From Parabacteroides sp. PF5-6 (GTDB taxonomy: Bacteria > Bacteroidota > Bacteroidia > Bacteroidales > Tannerellaceae): a DNA stretch of 64,000 bases. The DNA lies in assembly GCF_029504695.1 (NCBI RefSeq), contig NZ_JAQFIN010000012.1, forward strand, positions 40,435 through 104,434, written 5' to 3'. Each line of letters begins with the position of its first letter. The stretch's first letter is position 1. This document shows, piece by piece, positions 51,195 through 60,884 of the stretch. Made by a program: the position numbers and the translations under genes. Below the pieces are notes generated by a model that worked only from the letters and a program-made list of their open reading frames with translations, did not search any database and was not told the DNA's origin.

Positions 51195-52436
51195 ATGAGA
51201 TTTGACGAATTGAAGCTCGAAGACGATGTGCTTGACGGGCTTGATGCGATGAACTTCCAGGAAACGACTCCGGTACAGGAGCTAACGATCCCGGTTATTT
51301 TAGAAGGAAAAGATATAATCGCTTGTGCCCAGACGGGTACGGGCAAGACGGCTGCGTACGTATTGCCGGTCATCAATGAACTGAGCAAAGGGACCCATCC
51401 GGCGAACTTTGTCAATGCGGTGATCATGGCTCCGACTCGCGAGCTTGCCCAACAGATCGATCAACAGATCGAAGGTTTCTCCTACTTCCTGCCGGTTTCG
51501 GCTGTAGCCGTCTATGGCGGAACGGATGGTGTGGCTTGGGAACAACAGAAGCGGGGCATGCAGATGGGAGCAGACATTGTGATCGCTACGCCCGGACGTT
51601 TGCTTTCGCATATCAAGATGGGAACGGTCGACCTCTCCCATGCTTCTTTCTTTATCCTGGACGAAGCCGACCGGATGCTCGACATGGGTTTCTACGACGA
51701 CATCATGATGATCCAGAAACTGCTGCCGCCGACCTGCCAGACGATCATGTTCTCGGCAACGATGCCGCCCAAGATCCGTACGCTGGCCAAGACGATCCTC
51801 AAAGAGCCGGAAGAGATAAAGATCGCGATCTCCAAACCGCCTGAATCCATCATGCAAACGGCGTATGTCTGCTACGAACCGCAGAAGATCAAGATCCTGG
51901 AAAAGCTATTCAAGGACAGTCGCCCCCAACGCGTGATAATCTTCTCTTCTTCGAAGATGAAAGTAAAGGAGCTCAACGCAACGCTGAAACGATTGAAGTT
52001 TAATGTCGCCGCCATGCATTCCGATCTGGAGCAATCCCAACGGGAAGAGGTGATGAAAGAGTTCAAGAACGGACGCATCGACATCCTGGTTGCCACCGAT
52101 GTGGTTGCCCGAGGCATTGATATCAACGATATCAAATTGGTAGTCAACTATGATATCCCGCACGATCCGGAAGATTACGTGCACCGCATCGGCCGTACGG
52201 CCCGGGGAACAAACGGTGTCGGGCTGGCCATCACCTTCGTTTCGATCGAAGAGCAGGCAGCGTTCAAACGGATTGAGAATTTCCTGGAAAAAGAAGTATA
52301 TAAGATACCGATCGATCCTTCCCTCGGTCCCGCCCCACTCTATGAGCCGGAAAAACATACGGTAAGAGGCAGAGGCCGGCGAATCCCGCCGAAAGGACAA
52401 GGCAGAGGGAGGAACCCCCGGAGAAGACCTTCTTAA
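51195..52436 (+). CDS. DEAD-box ATP-dependent RNA helicase (RhlE-like)
   Basis: A 413-residue helicase. Motifs run in order: Q motif FQETTPVQELTIP, I AQTGTGKTAAY, Ia APTRELAQQ, II LDEADRMLDMG, III FSATMP, IV VIIFSSSK, V VATDVVARGIDI, VI HRIGRTARG. The basic Arg/Gly-rich tail (RGRGRRIPPKGQGRGRNPRRRPS) is an RNA-binding extension. It is probably active in ribosome assembly or mRNA turnover. A TATCTTTA element lies about 20 nt upstream. Its terminator falls inside the convergent gene. Confidence 0.93.
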   Translation: MRFDELKLEDDVLDGLDAMNFQETTPVQELTIPVILEGKDIIACAQTGTGKTAAYVLPVINELSKGTHPANFVNAVIMAPTRELAQQIDQQIEGFSYFLPVSAVAVYGGTDGVAWEQQKRGMQMGADIVIATPGRLLSHIKMGTVDLSHASFFILDEADRMLDMGFYDDIMMIQKLLPPTCQTIMFSATMPPKIRTLAKTILKEPEEIKIAISKPPESIMQTAYVCYEPQKIKILEKLFKDSRPQRVIIFSSSKMKVKELNATLKRLKFNVAAMHSDLEQSQREEVMKEFKNGRIDILVATDVVARGIDINDIKLVVNYDIPHDPEDYVHRIGRTARGTNGVGLAITFVSIEEQAAFKRIENFLEKEVYKIPIDPSLGPAPLYEPEKHTVRGRGRRIPPKGQGRGRNPRRRPS

Positions 52437-52439
52437 CGC

Positions 52440-53504
52440 CTAAGCTTCTTTCATTTTCACGATAAAAACGACAGCATTTCCAGAGTGATAATTATCCGGA
52501 AATGCTTTTTTTGTGCCTTCGCCCGATTGAGTGAAACAAAAGGTTTGGCTATACAGATCCATGGCCTGCAGGTTAGCAACTGTTCCCGTTTCATAAAAAT
52601 CATCGGCAAAGCCATCTTTCAATTTCTTATGCGCCTGTGTCTGCCGGTCATAACAGAAAGTGAAATTCATCGTTTCATCTTCGGGGTTGGAAGAGGAAGA
52701 GAACCAAAAACGTCCGAGCGGTCTGATGGGAACTACCGGAATACGTTCTTCATCGATTATTTTTTTGTTTTGCTTCAGGGAAGAGGCCAGCCGCAGGGTG
52801 TCCTGCAAGAGGTATTCATGATCCTTCGGCGAATTGTAAACGAGCAGCTGTCCGGTATCCGGATCGATACATAACTGGGGTTGAGACAGCGTCAACAGAT
52901 ACTGCGTCCGTCCCAAATCGGCAAAAGCCAGTTTGTGCGATTCGATCTTTTGAAAAGAAGTATCGTAGGTCACCAGTTCCTTTTCCACCCAAACCTCTTG
53001 CGTATCCGGATGGACATACGTATTTTCCTCCATCGAAAGGATGCGATTATTGTGTAATGCCATGGAAAGGATGCGGCGATCGGGCAGGTTGCTGACCAGT
53101 TTTTTCGTTTCGATCAGTTCTCCTTCATACGTATAATAAAAGATATCATCCACATTGCCCAGTACGATCAATTCGCTTTTGGCGGGATTAACCAGATAAC
53201 CGGCTACTTTTATACTTCCCGGATCGGTCACCTGGCAGACGAACCGTCCATCCTTATTGTAGTGATAAAGAATATCCTCGCTGATCAGGAACAGTTCGTT
53301 CCGGTCTTTCTTGATATCCCGCACCTTTTCCATGGGTTTACCATTGGCGGATTGCAGCGGGATAGCGGTCACCTCCTTTGCGATATCCGACAGGATACCG
53401 GTAATCCGTTCTTTGATATGATTTGCCGAGAACCAGGTATCGTAGCCTTCACGGGCATACAACACAATCATACCGAAAAGCAAGATGACAAAAGCACGTT
53501 TCAT
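52440..53504 (-). CDS. 6-bladed beta-propeller protein (DUF4934-like)
   Basis: A 354-residue protein with an N-terminal hydrophobic segment (FVILLFGMIVLYA) that may be a signal anchor. Blade-like repeats follow: VRDIKKDRNELFLISEDILYHYNKDGRFV, VNPAKSELIVLGNVDDIFYYTYEGE and FCYDRQTQAHKKL. No lipobox is present. Its last 25 codons contain, on the other strand, the terminator of the helicase gene. Function unknown. Confidence 0.72.
   Translation of the reverse strand: MKRAFVILLFGMIVLYAREGYDTWFSANHIKERITGILSDIAKEVTAIPLQSANGKPMEKVRDIKKDRNELFLISEDILYHYNKDGRFVCQVTDPGSIKVAGYLVNPAKSELIVLGNVDDIFYYTYEGELIETKKLVSNLPDRRILSMALHNNRILSMEENTYVHPDTQEVWVEKELVTYDTSFQKIESHKLAFADLGRTQYLLTLSQPQLCIDPDTGQLLVYNSPKDHEYLLQDTLRLASSLKQNKKIIDEERIPVVPIRPLGRFWFSSSSNPEDETMNFTFCYDRQTQAHKKLKDGFADDFYETGTVANLQAMDLYSQTFCFTQSGEGTKKAFPDNYHSGNAVVFIVKMKEA
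52473..52512 (+). terminator. helicase terminator embedded in the convergent gene
   Basis: AGCATTTCC (52473-52481) pairs with GGAAATGCT (52498-52506), followed by seven T. It lies within the coding 3' end of the beta-propeller gene on the minus strand. Confidence 0.85.
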
Positions 53505-53543
53505 ATCCTATTCATTTGAAAGTTATAAAGATAACGGATAATC

Positions 53544-53930
53544 TTACTTTTTATTATCTTCCTTCCGGGTCGGGAAAGAAAGAATATGCCAGGTGACGCC
53601 TACAGCGATCCCGATCAGGAGGATTCGCCCCCACAAGGCATGTACAAAAAACAATACCGAACACCCCATTGTCAGCCACATCACACTCAGCGAGATAACT
53701 TTCCCCCGCAGAGGGATGGATTTATCTTCTACATACGCACGAATATAGGAGCCAAAGTAACGATTCGCCATCGCCCGGTTATACAACGTCTCGGAACTGC
53801 GGATATAAAACCAGCAGGTCAACAGCCAAAACGGAGTCGTCGGAAGCAAGGGCAGAAAAATACCCACTGTACCCAATCCGAGGAATAAGGTACCCAAACC
53901 TATATACAGGTATTTCTTTACCGGATTCAT
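53544..53930 (-). CDS. DUF454 family inner-membrane protein (YbaN-like)
   Basis: A 128-residue protein with three to four membrane helices. The conserved LGTLFLGLGTVGIFLPLLPTTPFWLLTCWFYIRSS is the DUF454 signature. The biochemical role is unknown. It overlaps the fmt gene by 4 nt and ends the minus-strand run that begins at tsaC. Confidence 0.88.
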   Translation of the reverse strand: MNPVKKYLYIGLGTLFLGLGTVGIFLPLLPTTPFWLLTCWFYIRSSETLYNRAMANRYFGSYIRAYVEDKSIPLRGKVISLSVMWLTMGCSVLFFVHALWGRILLIGIAVGVTWHILSFPTRKEDNKK

Positions 53931-54904
53931 CCGATGACTTTGCAGGTTTCGATCGATTTGAATCCGTTCAGGAAATCAGAGGTATTCATTCGTTTCTTTC
54001 CTGCCAGCTGTACAGACAGGAGTTGCAGGAAACCATCCGCAACGGCGATCTCCAGTATATTCTTTCCGTTGGTCCGCAGGGTGCCGACCGGCAGATTATG
54101 GGGTGTAAAGTTTTTCTTCGTTTCATAGATCTTCAACACAAAGGTTTTCCCCGCTTCATCCGTCAGTTCGGTCCAGGCGGCCGGATAAGGCGAGAGCCCA
54201 CGAACGAAGTCATAGATCTGCTTCAAGGATTGCGTCCAGTCGATCCGGCAGGTTTCCTTGAAGATCTTGGGCGCCGCATGCAGCTCTTCCGGATCGGCAA
54301 ACAAAGATTCCTGCGCGGTCGTTTCGATCCGGTCGTCCAGAATGAGATCAACGGTTTCGACCACCAGTTCGGCACCGATCGCCATCAAGCGGTCGTGAAC
54401 CGTTCCGGCGTTATCGGTATCTTCGATCGTCAGCGTCTTTTGCCGGATGATCTTTCCCGTATCGATCTCGTGGGTCAGGAAGAAGGTAGTCACCCCGGTT
54501 TCTGTTTCGCCGTTGATAATTGCCCAGTTGATCGGCGCAGCGCCCCGGTATTGGGGAAGCAGTGAGCCGTGCAGGTTGAATGTGCCCAAAGGCGGCATAT
54601 CCCATACCACCTGCGGCAGCATCCGGAAAGCAACAACGATCTGCAGATCTGCCTGTAAGGCGTTCAACTCTTCGAGAAAAGATTCTTCTTTCAACCGGAC
54701 CGGCTGAAGGACGGGCAGCCCCACGGACAACGCATATTGTTTCACCTCACTGGCCTGCAACACACTGCCGTGTCGCCCAACGGGTTTATCCGGCATGGTC
54801 ACCACGCCGACCACATGATAGCCTCCTTCCACCAAGGCACGCAGGCTCCCGACCGCAAACTCCGGGGTGCCCATATATACAATACGTAGTTCTTCTTTCT
54901 TCAT
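53927..54904 (-). CDS. fmt: methionyl-tRNA formyltransferase
   Basis: A 325-residue enzyme that formylates initiator Met-tRNA with 10-formyl-tetrahydrofolate. The N-terminal Rossmann part (RIVYMGTPEFAVGSLRALVE) and the signature FNLHGSLLPQYRGAAPINWAIINGE hold the catalytic Asn, His and, further on, Asp in HEIDTGKI. The C-terminal OB-like domain is complete. The ATG at 54904 is used; a TTG upstream overlaps the ClC stop. Confidence 0.95.
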   Translation of the reverse strand: MKKEELRIVYMGTPEFAVGSLRALVEGGYHVVGVVTMPDKPVGRHGSVLQASEVKQYALSVGLPVLQPVRLKEESFLEELNALQADLQIVVAFRMLPQVVWDMPPLGTFNLHGSLLPQYRGAAPINWAIINGETETGVTTFFLTHEIDTGKIIRQKTLTIEDTDNAGTVHDRLMAIGAELVVETVDLILDDRIETTAQESLFADPEELHAAPKIFKETCRIDWTQSLKQIYDFVRGLSPYPAAWTELTDEAGKTFVLKIYETKKNFTPHNLPVGTLRTNGKNILEIAVADGFLQLLSVQLAGKKRMNTSDFLNGFKSIETCKVIG

Positions 54905-54906
54905 GA

Positions 54907-56691
54907 TCAATCTTCTGAAAAGTTATCCACCAATACTTCACGGTAAGAATTAAAGATCTTCGACTTCGACATGAAGCCGATATACCGTCGTTCGCTATCG
55001 ACCACCGGAAGGTTCCAGGCTTTGGTATCGTCGAAGATTTTCATGATCTGTTCCATCGGCATATCCAGTTCGATACGCCCCGGCGCCGACACCATGAACT
55101 TCGTCACATGGAAACGATTGTAAAGCTCCGGCCGAAACATGATGTTCCTAATATTATCCAACAAAACGATCCCGACCAGGATGCCTTTATCGTCTACAAC
55201 AGGGAACATATTGCGGCTACTCTTGGCGATTACCTTCACCACATCGCCCAACGACATATCCGGCGAAACCGGCTGGAAATCTTTCTCGATCACACTGTTG
55301 CGGTCGAGCAGCGTCAATACCGCCTTATCTTTGTGATGCGTCAACAGTTCGCCCTTCTGTGCCAGACGCATGGAGTAGATGCTATGCGGCTCGAACACCA
55401 GGATGGTCAGGTACGCGCTGATCGAGACAATCATCAACGGCAGGAAGAGATCGTACCCCCCCGTCAGCTCCGCAATCAGGAACACGCCCGTCAATGGCGC
55501 GTGCATAACGGCCGACATCACCCCGGCCATGCCCAACAGGGCAAAGTTCTTCTCCGAAACGAATTGCGTGAAAGGGAAGTAATTGGAGGTATGGGCAAAG
55601 ACAAAGCCGGAGATCCCACCCAGATACAAGCTCGGTGCGAAGATCCCCCCGCAACCGCCACCGGCATTCGTCCCGCTCGAAGCAAACACCTTGGTGAGCA
55701 GGATCAGCGAGAGAAAGACCAGGATTCCCCAGTAGCTGTCGTTCCAACTGTTGAACAAACTGGCATCCATCAGGTGATCGTATTGCCCGTTGAGCAGCGA
55801 GCCGATCGTATCGTAGCCTTCGCCATAGAGCGGCGGGAAGAGGAAGATCAGGATACTCAACGTAGCACCACCCAGGAGGAACTTCTTCCAGTAACTGCCC
55901 AGCCGGCGGTAGACGCCTTCCACCTTATTCATCACCCGGGTGAAGTAAAGGGAGACCAATCCGCAGAAGACCCCCAACAATAAGACGTAAGGGATACGCG
56001 CGAGCTCGAACACTTCGGTCTGCGAGAATTTAAACATCGCATCCGTGCCGGTAAAGATATAAGAAACCGAAGCGGCTGTGACCGAAGTGATCAATAACGG
56101 CATGATAGAGGTCATCGTCAGGTCTAAAAGCAATACTTCGATCACAAAAACCAATCCGGCGATCGGCGCTTTGAAGATTCCGGCAATCGCACCGGCGGCG
56201 CCGCATCCTACCAGCAGCATCAATGTCTTCTGTTCCATCCGGAACAGGCGACCCAGGTTCGATCCGATGGCAGCACCCGTCAATACAATCGGGGCCTCCG
56301 CCCCTACCGATCCGCCGAAACCGATGGTTACCGAACTGGCAACCAACGAGCTCCAGGTATTATGAGGCTTTATCCGGCTTTTCCGTTGCGAAATGGCATA
56401 AAGGATCTTGGTTACTCCATGACTGATATCATCGCGTACAATATATTTAACGAACAATCCGGCCAATAAGATCCCGATGACCGGATAGAGCAGATAAAGC
56501 CAGTTGGCTCCGTCGGCCGTGAAGTTACCCGTCAATAGATGTTGAATAAAGTGAATCGTATTTTTAAGCACAATAGCCGCCGCCGCCGTAAGCAGTCCGA
56601 CAATAAAGCTAAGGATCAGAATAAAATGTTTCTCTTTGATCTTCTTCTCCCGCCACAATAAAAACCGATAAAACCAACCTTGTTGCTCCAT
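54907..56691 (-). CDS. ClC-family chloride channel/transporter with CBS domains
   Basis: A 594-residue protein. The membrane part (about 1-440) shows the ClC filter segments: SVTIGFGGSVGAEAPIVLTGAA with the gating Glu in GAEAP, and GGGCGGIFAPSLYLGG. The residue matching Glu203 of E. coli ClC-ec1 is Val (VFVIEVLLLD), the pattern of Cl- channels rather than H+-coupled exchangers. Two CBS domains (about 450-590) may bind nucleotides. It sits between the sugar phosphotransferase and fmt genes on the same strand. Confidence 0.92.
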   Translation of the reverse strand: MEQQGWFYRFLLWREKKIKEKHFILILSFIVGLLTAAAAIVLKNTIHFIQHLLTGNFTADGANWLYLLYPVIGILLAGLFVKYIVRDDISHGVTKILYAISQRKSRIKPHNTWSSLVASSVTIGFGGSVGAEAPIVLTGAAIGSNLGRLFRMEQKTLMLLVGCGAAGAIAGIFKAPIAGLVFVIEVLLLDLTMTSIMPLLITSVTAASVSYIFTGTDAMFKFSQTEVFELARIPYVLLLGVFCGLVSLYFTRVMNKVEGVYRRLGSYWKKFLLGGATLSILIFLFPPLYGEGYDTIGSLLNGQYDHLMDASLFNSWNDSYWGILVFLSLILLTKVFASSGTNAGGGCGGIFAPSLYLGGISGFVFAHTSNYFPFTQFVSEKNFALLGMAGVMSAVMHAPLTGVFLIAELTGGYDLFLPLMIVSISAYLTILVFEPHSIYSMRLAQKGELLTHHKDKAVLTLLDRNSVIEKDFQPVSPDMSLGDVVKVIAKSSRNMFPVVDDKGILVGIVLLDNIRNIMFRPELYNRFHVTKFMVSAPGRIELDMPMEQIMKIFDDTKAWNLPVVDSERRYIGFMSKSKIFNSYREVLVDNFSED

Positions 56692-56692
56692 T

Positions 56693-58099
56693 TCAAATAC
56701 CTTTTCCTGTTAATACGGTCTTTACCGTATACACTAATATCGTTAAGTCTAATTCCAAAGACATATTTTCATAGTAAATCATATCAAACTTCAACCGTTC
56801 GATCATCTGCTCCACATCGGCAGCATAGCCGTACTTGACCATACCGAGCGAGGTGATTCCCGGACGGACATTGTGAAGCAGATAATAATAAGGTGCTTTT
56901 TTTACGATCTGATCGATAAAATGTTTCCGTTCCGGCCGGGGTCCGACCAATGACATATCGCCTTTCAATACGTTCCAGAACTGCGGTAATTCGTCCAATC
57001 GGTATTTACGCATAACGGCGCCGTAGGGAGTAATGCGGGGATCATTTTCGACGGAAAGCAAAGGGCCGTTCTCTTCCGCATCGGTGTACATCGTGCGAAA
57101 CTTGTAGATCGTAAACGGTTTGCCCATATAACCGATCCGTTCCTGCTTAAAGAACACAGGCCCCTTCGAACTTTTCTTCACCCGCAAGGCCATGCCGAGG
57201 AAAAGGGGCGACAAAAGGATCAAGGCCAATAGAGAAAAGAGTTTATCCATGAACAGTTTGATATTCTTCTCGGCTGATGAAAAATTATTATCGGTCACAT
57301 CCACCAGCGGAATGCCCTGGATGGTTTTGATATGTACCTTGTTCAGGATATTGGAGTTGTCGGCCAAAACCATGATCGGCCGTTTATACCGGTAAAGGGA
57401 ATAAAGGATGGCCAGATATTCCTCATTATCCGGTTTCTCGACGACAATCACCAATTCGTCCACCCGGTTGGATATCATGATATCGGGCAACTGCTCAACC
57501 GTTCCCAGCAGTAGGTCGCGGTCGATCTCGATCGCTGCCTGGTCGGTGCCGTTCTCCGACACAAACCCGGCAATGGTGTATCCTAGGTTGTAAAGATCTT
57601 CCGCCGTCTTTTGCGCTTTCTTCCCGGTACCGATCAGAAGCAGATGCTGCGACCATTCTCTTCGTTTGATCTTGGCGATGCCTTGTTGGGTGATAACGAG
57701 CCGGGGAATATAGGTCAGAAAGAACTGCAGGAGCAAGAGCGAGAAAAACAATTCGTAGTAAATCTCGAACGAACGGGGCAGATCATTCAGTACAATGGCG
57801 AAAAAGATAAAGACAACGCCGATAATGACGATAACAAAAGTGGAGAAAAATTCACCCAGGCGGGATTTGCCGATCGGTTTGTTGTAGTAACCTGAAAAAT
57901 AATAAAGCGCCAGCCAAAGGAAAGGGATCAGGATCTGCCCTTTCATGACTTGGTAGGAGAATAAGAAAGATTGCAAAGAGGTAAAACCTTCGTAGGCGGC
58001 TACCTGCCCGTATCTTATTATATTAAACAACACCCAGATGATGGATGCGGTAATAAAATCGGTCAGTATATACTTCTTTACCTGTGTCTTTTTATTCAT
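56693..58099 (-). CDS. undecaprenyl-phosphate sugar phosphotransferase
   Basis: A 468-residue exopolysaccharide priming glycosyltransferase (WcaJ/CpsE type). Four to five N-terminal membrane helices precede a CoA-binding-like Rossmann domain (HLLLIGTGKKAQKTAEDLYNLGY). The Bac_transf domain at the end shows GPVFFKQERIGYMGKPFTIYKFRTM, then YRLDELPQFWNVLKGDMSLVGPRPER. It transfers a sugar-1-phosphate (often glucose) to undecaprenyl phosphate to start capsule or O-antigen repeat units. No other polysaccharide genes are adjacent. Confidence 0.9.
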   Translation of the reverse strand: MNKKTQVKKYILTDFITASIIWVLFNIIRYGQVAAYEGFTSLQSFLFSYQVMKGQILIPFLWLALYYFSGYYNKPIGKSRLGEFFSTFVIVIIGVVFIFFAIVLNDLPRSFEIYYELFFSLLLLQFFLTYIPRLVITQQGIAKIKRREWSQHLLLIGTGKKAQKTAEDLYNLGYTIAGFVSENGTDQAAIEIDRDLLLGTVEQLPDIMISNRVDELVIVVEKPDNEEYLAILYSLYRYKRPIMVLADNSNILNKVHIKTIQGIPLVDVTDNNFSSAEKNIKLFMDKLFSLLALILLSPLFLGMALRVKKSSKGPVFFKQERIGYMGKPFTIYKFRTMYTDAEENGPLLSVENDPRITPYGAVMRKYRLDELPQFWNVLKGDMSLVGPRPERKHFIDQIVKKAPYYYLLHNVRPGITSLGMVKYGYAADVEQMIERLKFDMIYYENMSLELDLTILVYTVKTVLTGKGI

Positions 58100-58101
58100 T
58101 G

Positions 58102-58662
58102 CTATCGGATCACCTTAACCACTCCGCCGGCACTCAGCTTCAGGATGGAAGAAGGCTGTGCCTCCGTTCGGTCATCCTGCCGGTATTTGACAATATAATC
58201 GACCCCGTTGCGGATCTCTTCCGCGATCTCATGAAAATTCGACGGGAATGCTTCGCCTGTTATATTGGCGGATGTAGAGACTAAAGGCTTACGAAAACGC
58301 TCACACAAACGGCGCGAGAACGTTTCCTGTGTCACCCGGATGCCCACACTGCCGTCTTCGCCCAGAAGCTTGGGGGAAAGATTTTTCGCCCCCGAGAAGA
58401 TGATCGTCAACGGCTTATCGTTCACCTCAATCAGATCCCAGGTGATCTCCGGCACTTCGGATATATACGTTTCCAGCTTCACCGCATTATCGATCAACAC
58501 CAGCATGGCTTTATTGTCTGTCCGCTTCTTCAGATCGTACACCCGCTGCACGGCGGCGTCGTTCGTGGCATCACATCCGATTCCCCAGATCGTATCCGTG
58601 GGATAAAGAATCAAACCACCGGCTTTCAAAACTTCATAAGCCTTTTGAATATCTTCTGTCAT
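58102..58662 (-). CDS. L-threonylcarbamoyladenylate synthase (TsaC/Sua5/YrdC family)
   Basis: A 186-residue enzyme forming threonylcarbamoyl-AMP for the t6A37 modification of tRNA. KAGGLILYPTDTIWGIGCDATND at the start and SVGIRVTQETFSRRLCERF, then PLVSTSANITGEAF, are the family signature. The ATG at 58662 is chosen from the conserved start; the frame extends to 58755 without support. It heads the minus-strand run ending at 53544. Confidence 0.9.
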   Translation of the reverse strand: MTEDIQKAYEVLKAGGLILYPTDTIWGIGCDATNDAAVQRVYDLKKRTDNKAMLVLIDNAVKLETYISEVPEITWDLIEVNDKPLTIIFSGAKNLSPKLLGEDGSVGIRVTQETFSRRLCERFRKPLVSTSANITGEAFPSNFHEIAEEIRNGVDYIVKYRQDDRTEAQPSSILKLSAGGVVKVIR

Positions 58663-58853
58663 ATCCGTTACTCTATAATTAAAGCCTATCGGAACGCCCC
58701 GCCATGGCCCGCAAAAAAACAACCAGAGGAGCCGGATGCGACGATAGGTGCACAAATGTACGAAACTTATAGCAATAGAACGGAAACTCCCCGGTGATAT
58801 TTTGTCGGTCTCTCACTCCCTTTGGCAAAACACGGGAAGGAGTTTTTGGTAAG

Positions 58854-58955
58854 AGGTACCTCAAAAGAAAATATGAGGTACGTCATAATCGATTATGAGG
58901 TACCTCAAAACTGACTAAGAGGTACCTCATAAATATTTTAGAGATACCTCTTACT
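58854..58955. repeat. 22-nt-period array, GAGGTACCTC core (copy 2)
   Basis: AGGTAC (last one AGATAC) starts at 58854, 58876, 58898, 58920 and 58942, exactly 22 nt apart, with the same palindrome GAGGTACCTC or GAGGTACGTC as the array at 39677 but different spacers. It lies between the divergent tsaC-like and recJ genes. The rest of this 493-nt gap shows only a weak TACTTTTA box at 59043. Confidence 0.92.
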
Positions 58956-59155
58956 CAAAATCCCGCCCTGTGTTTCCGGAATTTCAGGCGGGTGTTTGCG
59001 AAAAAAGAACGGCATCGTGCAGAAATATCCCGATTATTGTTTACTTTTACGAGTTCAATTCTAATTTGCCGGTAAAAGGTCCCGGTTCAAACCCGGAGGA
59101 AAGAAAGACACGGAATTGAAGCTCAGAGAGAGAAAAAAAGAAAAAATAATATATA

Positions 59156-60883
59156 ATGACTAACAGATGGAATTTGCAAGCCCCTACACAAGAACAGCTA
59201 CATAAAAGAGACGAGATGGTTACCCGGCTGGGGATCAGCCCGGTAGTTGCCCTCTTGCTGGTTCAGCGGGGTATCACTTCTGTAGAAGAAGCGAAGAAAT
59301 TCTTTAAACCCAACCTGAACGACCTGCACGATCCGTTTCTGATGCCGGATATGGACAAAGCTGTCCGCAGATTGAATATGGCGCTGGGGAATAAAGAAAA
59401 AATATTGGTTTACGGGGATTACGATGTGGATGGGACGACTGCCGTCTCTTTGGTTTATAAGTATTTACGTACCTACACTTCTGCACTCGACTACTATATT
59501 CCGGATCGCTACGACGAAGGATATGGAATCTCCTACAAAGGTATTGATTACGCAAAGGAGACAGGTGTCACATTAATCATCTCGCTGGATTGCGGAATCA
59601 AAGCGATCGATAAAATTGAGTATGCCAAAGAAAAAGGCATCGATTTTATCATCTGCGACCACCACATGCCCGACGATCAGCTGCCGGATGCTGTCGCCGT
59701 ATTGGATGCCAAACGCACCGACTCGACCTATCCTTACGAACATCTTTCAGGCTGTGGCGTAGGATTCAAATTTATGCAAGCCTTTGCGCAAAGCAACAGC
59801 TTCCCGTTCTCCGATCTGGAGAAACTGCTCGACCTGACGGCCGTCAGTATTGCGTCCGATATCGTACCCATTACGGGAGAGAACCGGATACTGGCTTATT
59901 TCGGACTGAAACAGCTCAACAGCAATCCCAGCCTGGGGCTCAAAGGCATCATCGATATCTGCGGACTGACCGGTAAAGACATCACCATCAGTGATATTGT
60001 CTTTAAGATCGGGCCGCGCATCAATGCTTCCGGACGCATGGAGAACGGCAAAGAAGCTGTCGACCTCCTATTGGCCAAAGACCGGGCTGCCGCACGCGAA
60101 AAGAGCGAGAATATCAACAAATACAACGACGAAAGACGGGAACTGGACAAGAAGATCACCGACGAAGCGAATGCCGTGATCGATGAATTCACCGATATTG
60201 AAGACCGTAAGGCGATAGTAGTCTACAACCGCGACTGGCACAAAGGAGTGATAGGCATTGTGGCTTCGCGCCTGACGGAGAAATACTACCGGCCAGCCGT
60301 GGTACTGACCAAATCGTCCGAACTGATTACCGGCTCCGCCCGCTCGATCACCGGATTCGATATCTACAAAGCCATAGAAAGCTGCCGCGACCTATTGGAA
60401 AACTTCGGTGGGCATACCTACGCCGCCGGACTCTCGCTCCGCGAAGAAAACCTGGAGGCATTCACCCAGCGCTTCCTCGAACTGGCCGCCGAAGAAATCA
60501 TTCCCGAACAGATGACACCCCAGATCGACATTGATGCCGTACTGAATCTGAACGATATCAACGCGAAACTGATGAACGACCTGAAGAAGATGAATCCTTT
60601 TGGCCCGGATAACCAGAAACCGGTATTCAGCTCACGCCAGGTCAAAGACTACGGCACGAGCAAATTGGTCGGTAAAGAGATGGAACACATTAAACTTGAA
60701 CTAATCGATGACACCACCAACGCGCCGGTCCACGCGATCGCCTTTGGCAAACATACGTTCAACGATTATATCAAAACCATGCAGCCGTTCCATATCTGTT
60801 ATACCGTGGAAGAGAATACCTACAACGGGAATACCAATATTCAATTGATGATCAAAGATATCAAGACGGACGATACAGAATAA
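59156..60883 (+). CDS. recJ: single-stranded-DNA-specific exonuclease RecJ
   Basis: A 575-residue 5'-3' exonuclease of recombination and mismatch repair. The DHH motifs are DYDVDGTTAVSL, LDCGIKA, ICDHHMPDD and ISLD-like strands; the DHHA1 part contains NFGGHTYAAGLSL. The C-terminal OB domain ends at LMIKDIKTDD. Full family length. It precedes recQ with a 1-nt gap, so the two repair enzymes are likely translated from one mRNA. Confidence 0.95.
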   Translation: MTNRWNLQAPTQEQLHKRDEMVTRLGISPVVALLLVQRGITSVEEAKKFFKPNLNDLHDPFLMPDMDKAVRRLNMALGNKEKILVYGDYDVDGTTAVSLVYKYLRTYTSALDYYIPDRYDEGYGISYKGIDYAKETGVTLIISLDCGIKAIDKIEYAKEKGIDFIICDHHMPDDQLPDAVAVLDAKRTDSTYPYEHLSGCGVGFKFMQAFAQSNSFPFSDLEKLLDLTAVSIASDIVPITGENRILAYFGLKQLNSNPSLGLKGIIDICGLTGKDITISDIVFKIGPRINASGRMENGKEAVDLLLAKDRAAAREKSENINKYNDERRELDKKITDEANAVIDEFTDIEDRKAIVVYNRDWHKGVIGIVASRLTEKYYRPAVVLTKSSELITGSARSITGFDIYKAIESCRDLLENFGGHTYAAGLSLREENLEAFTQRFLELAAEEIIPEQMTPQIDIDAVLNLNDINAKLMNDLKKMNPFGPDNQKPVFSSRQVKDYGTSKLVGKEMEHIKLELIDDTTNAPVHAIAFGKHTFNDYIKTMQPFHICYTVEENTYNGNTNIQLMIKDIKTDDTE

Positions 60884-60884
60884 G

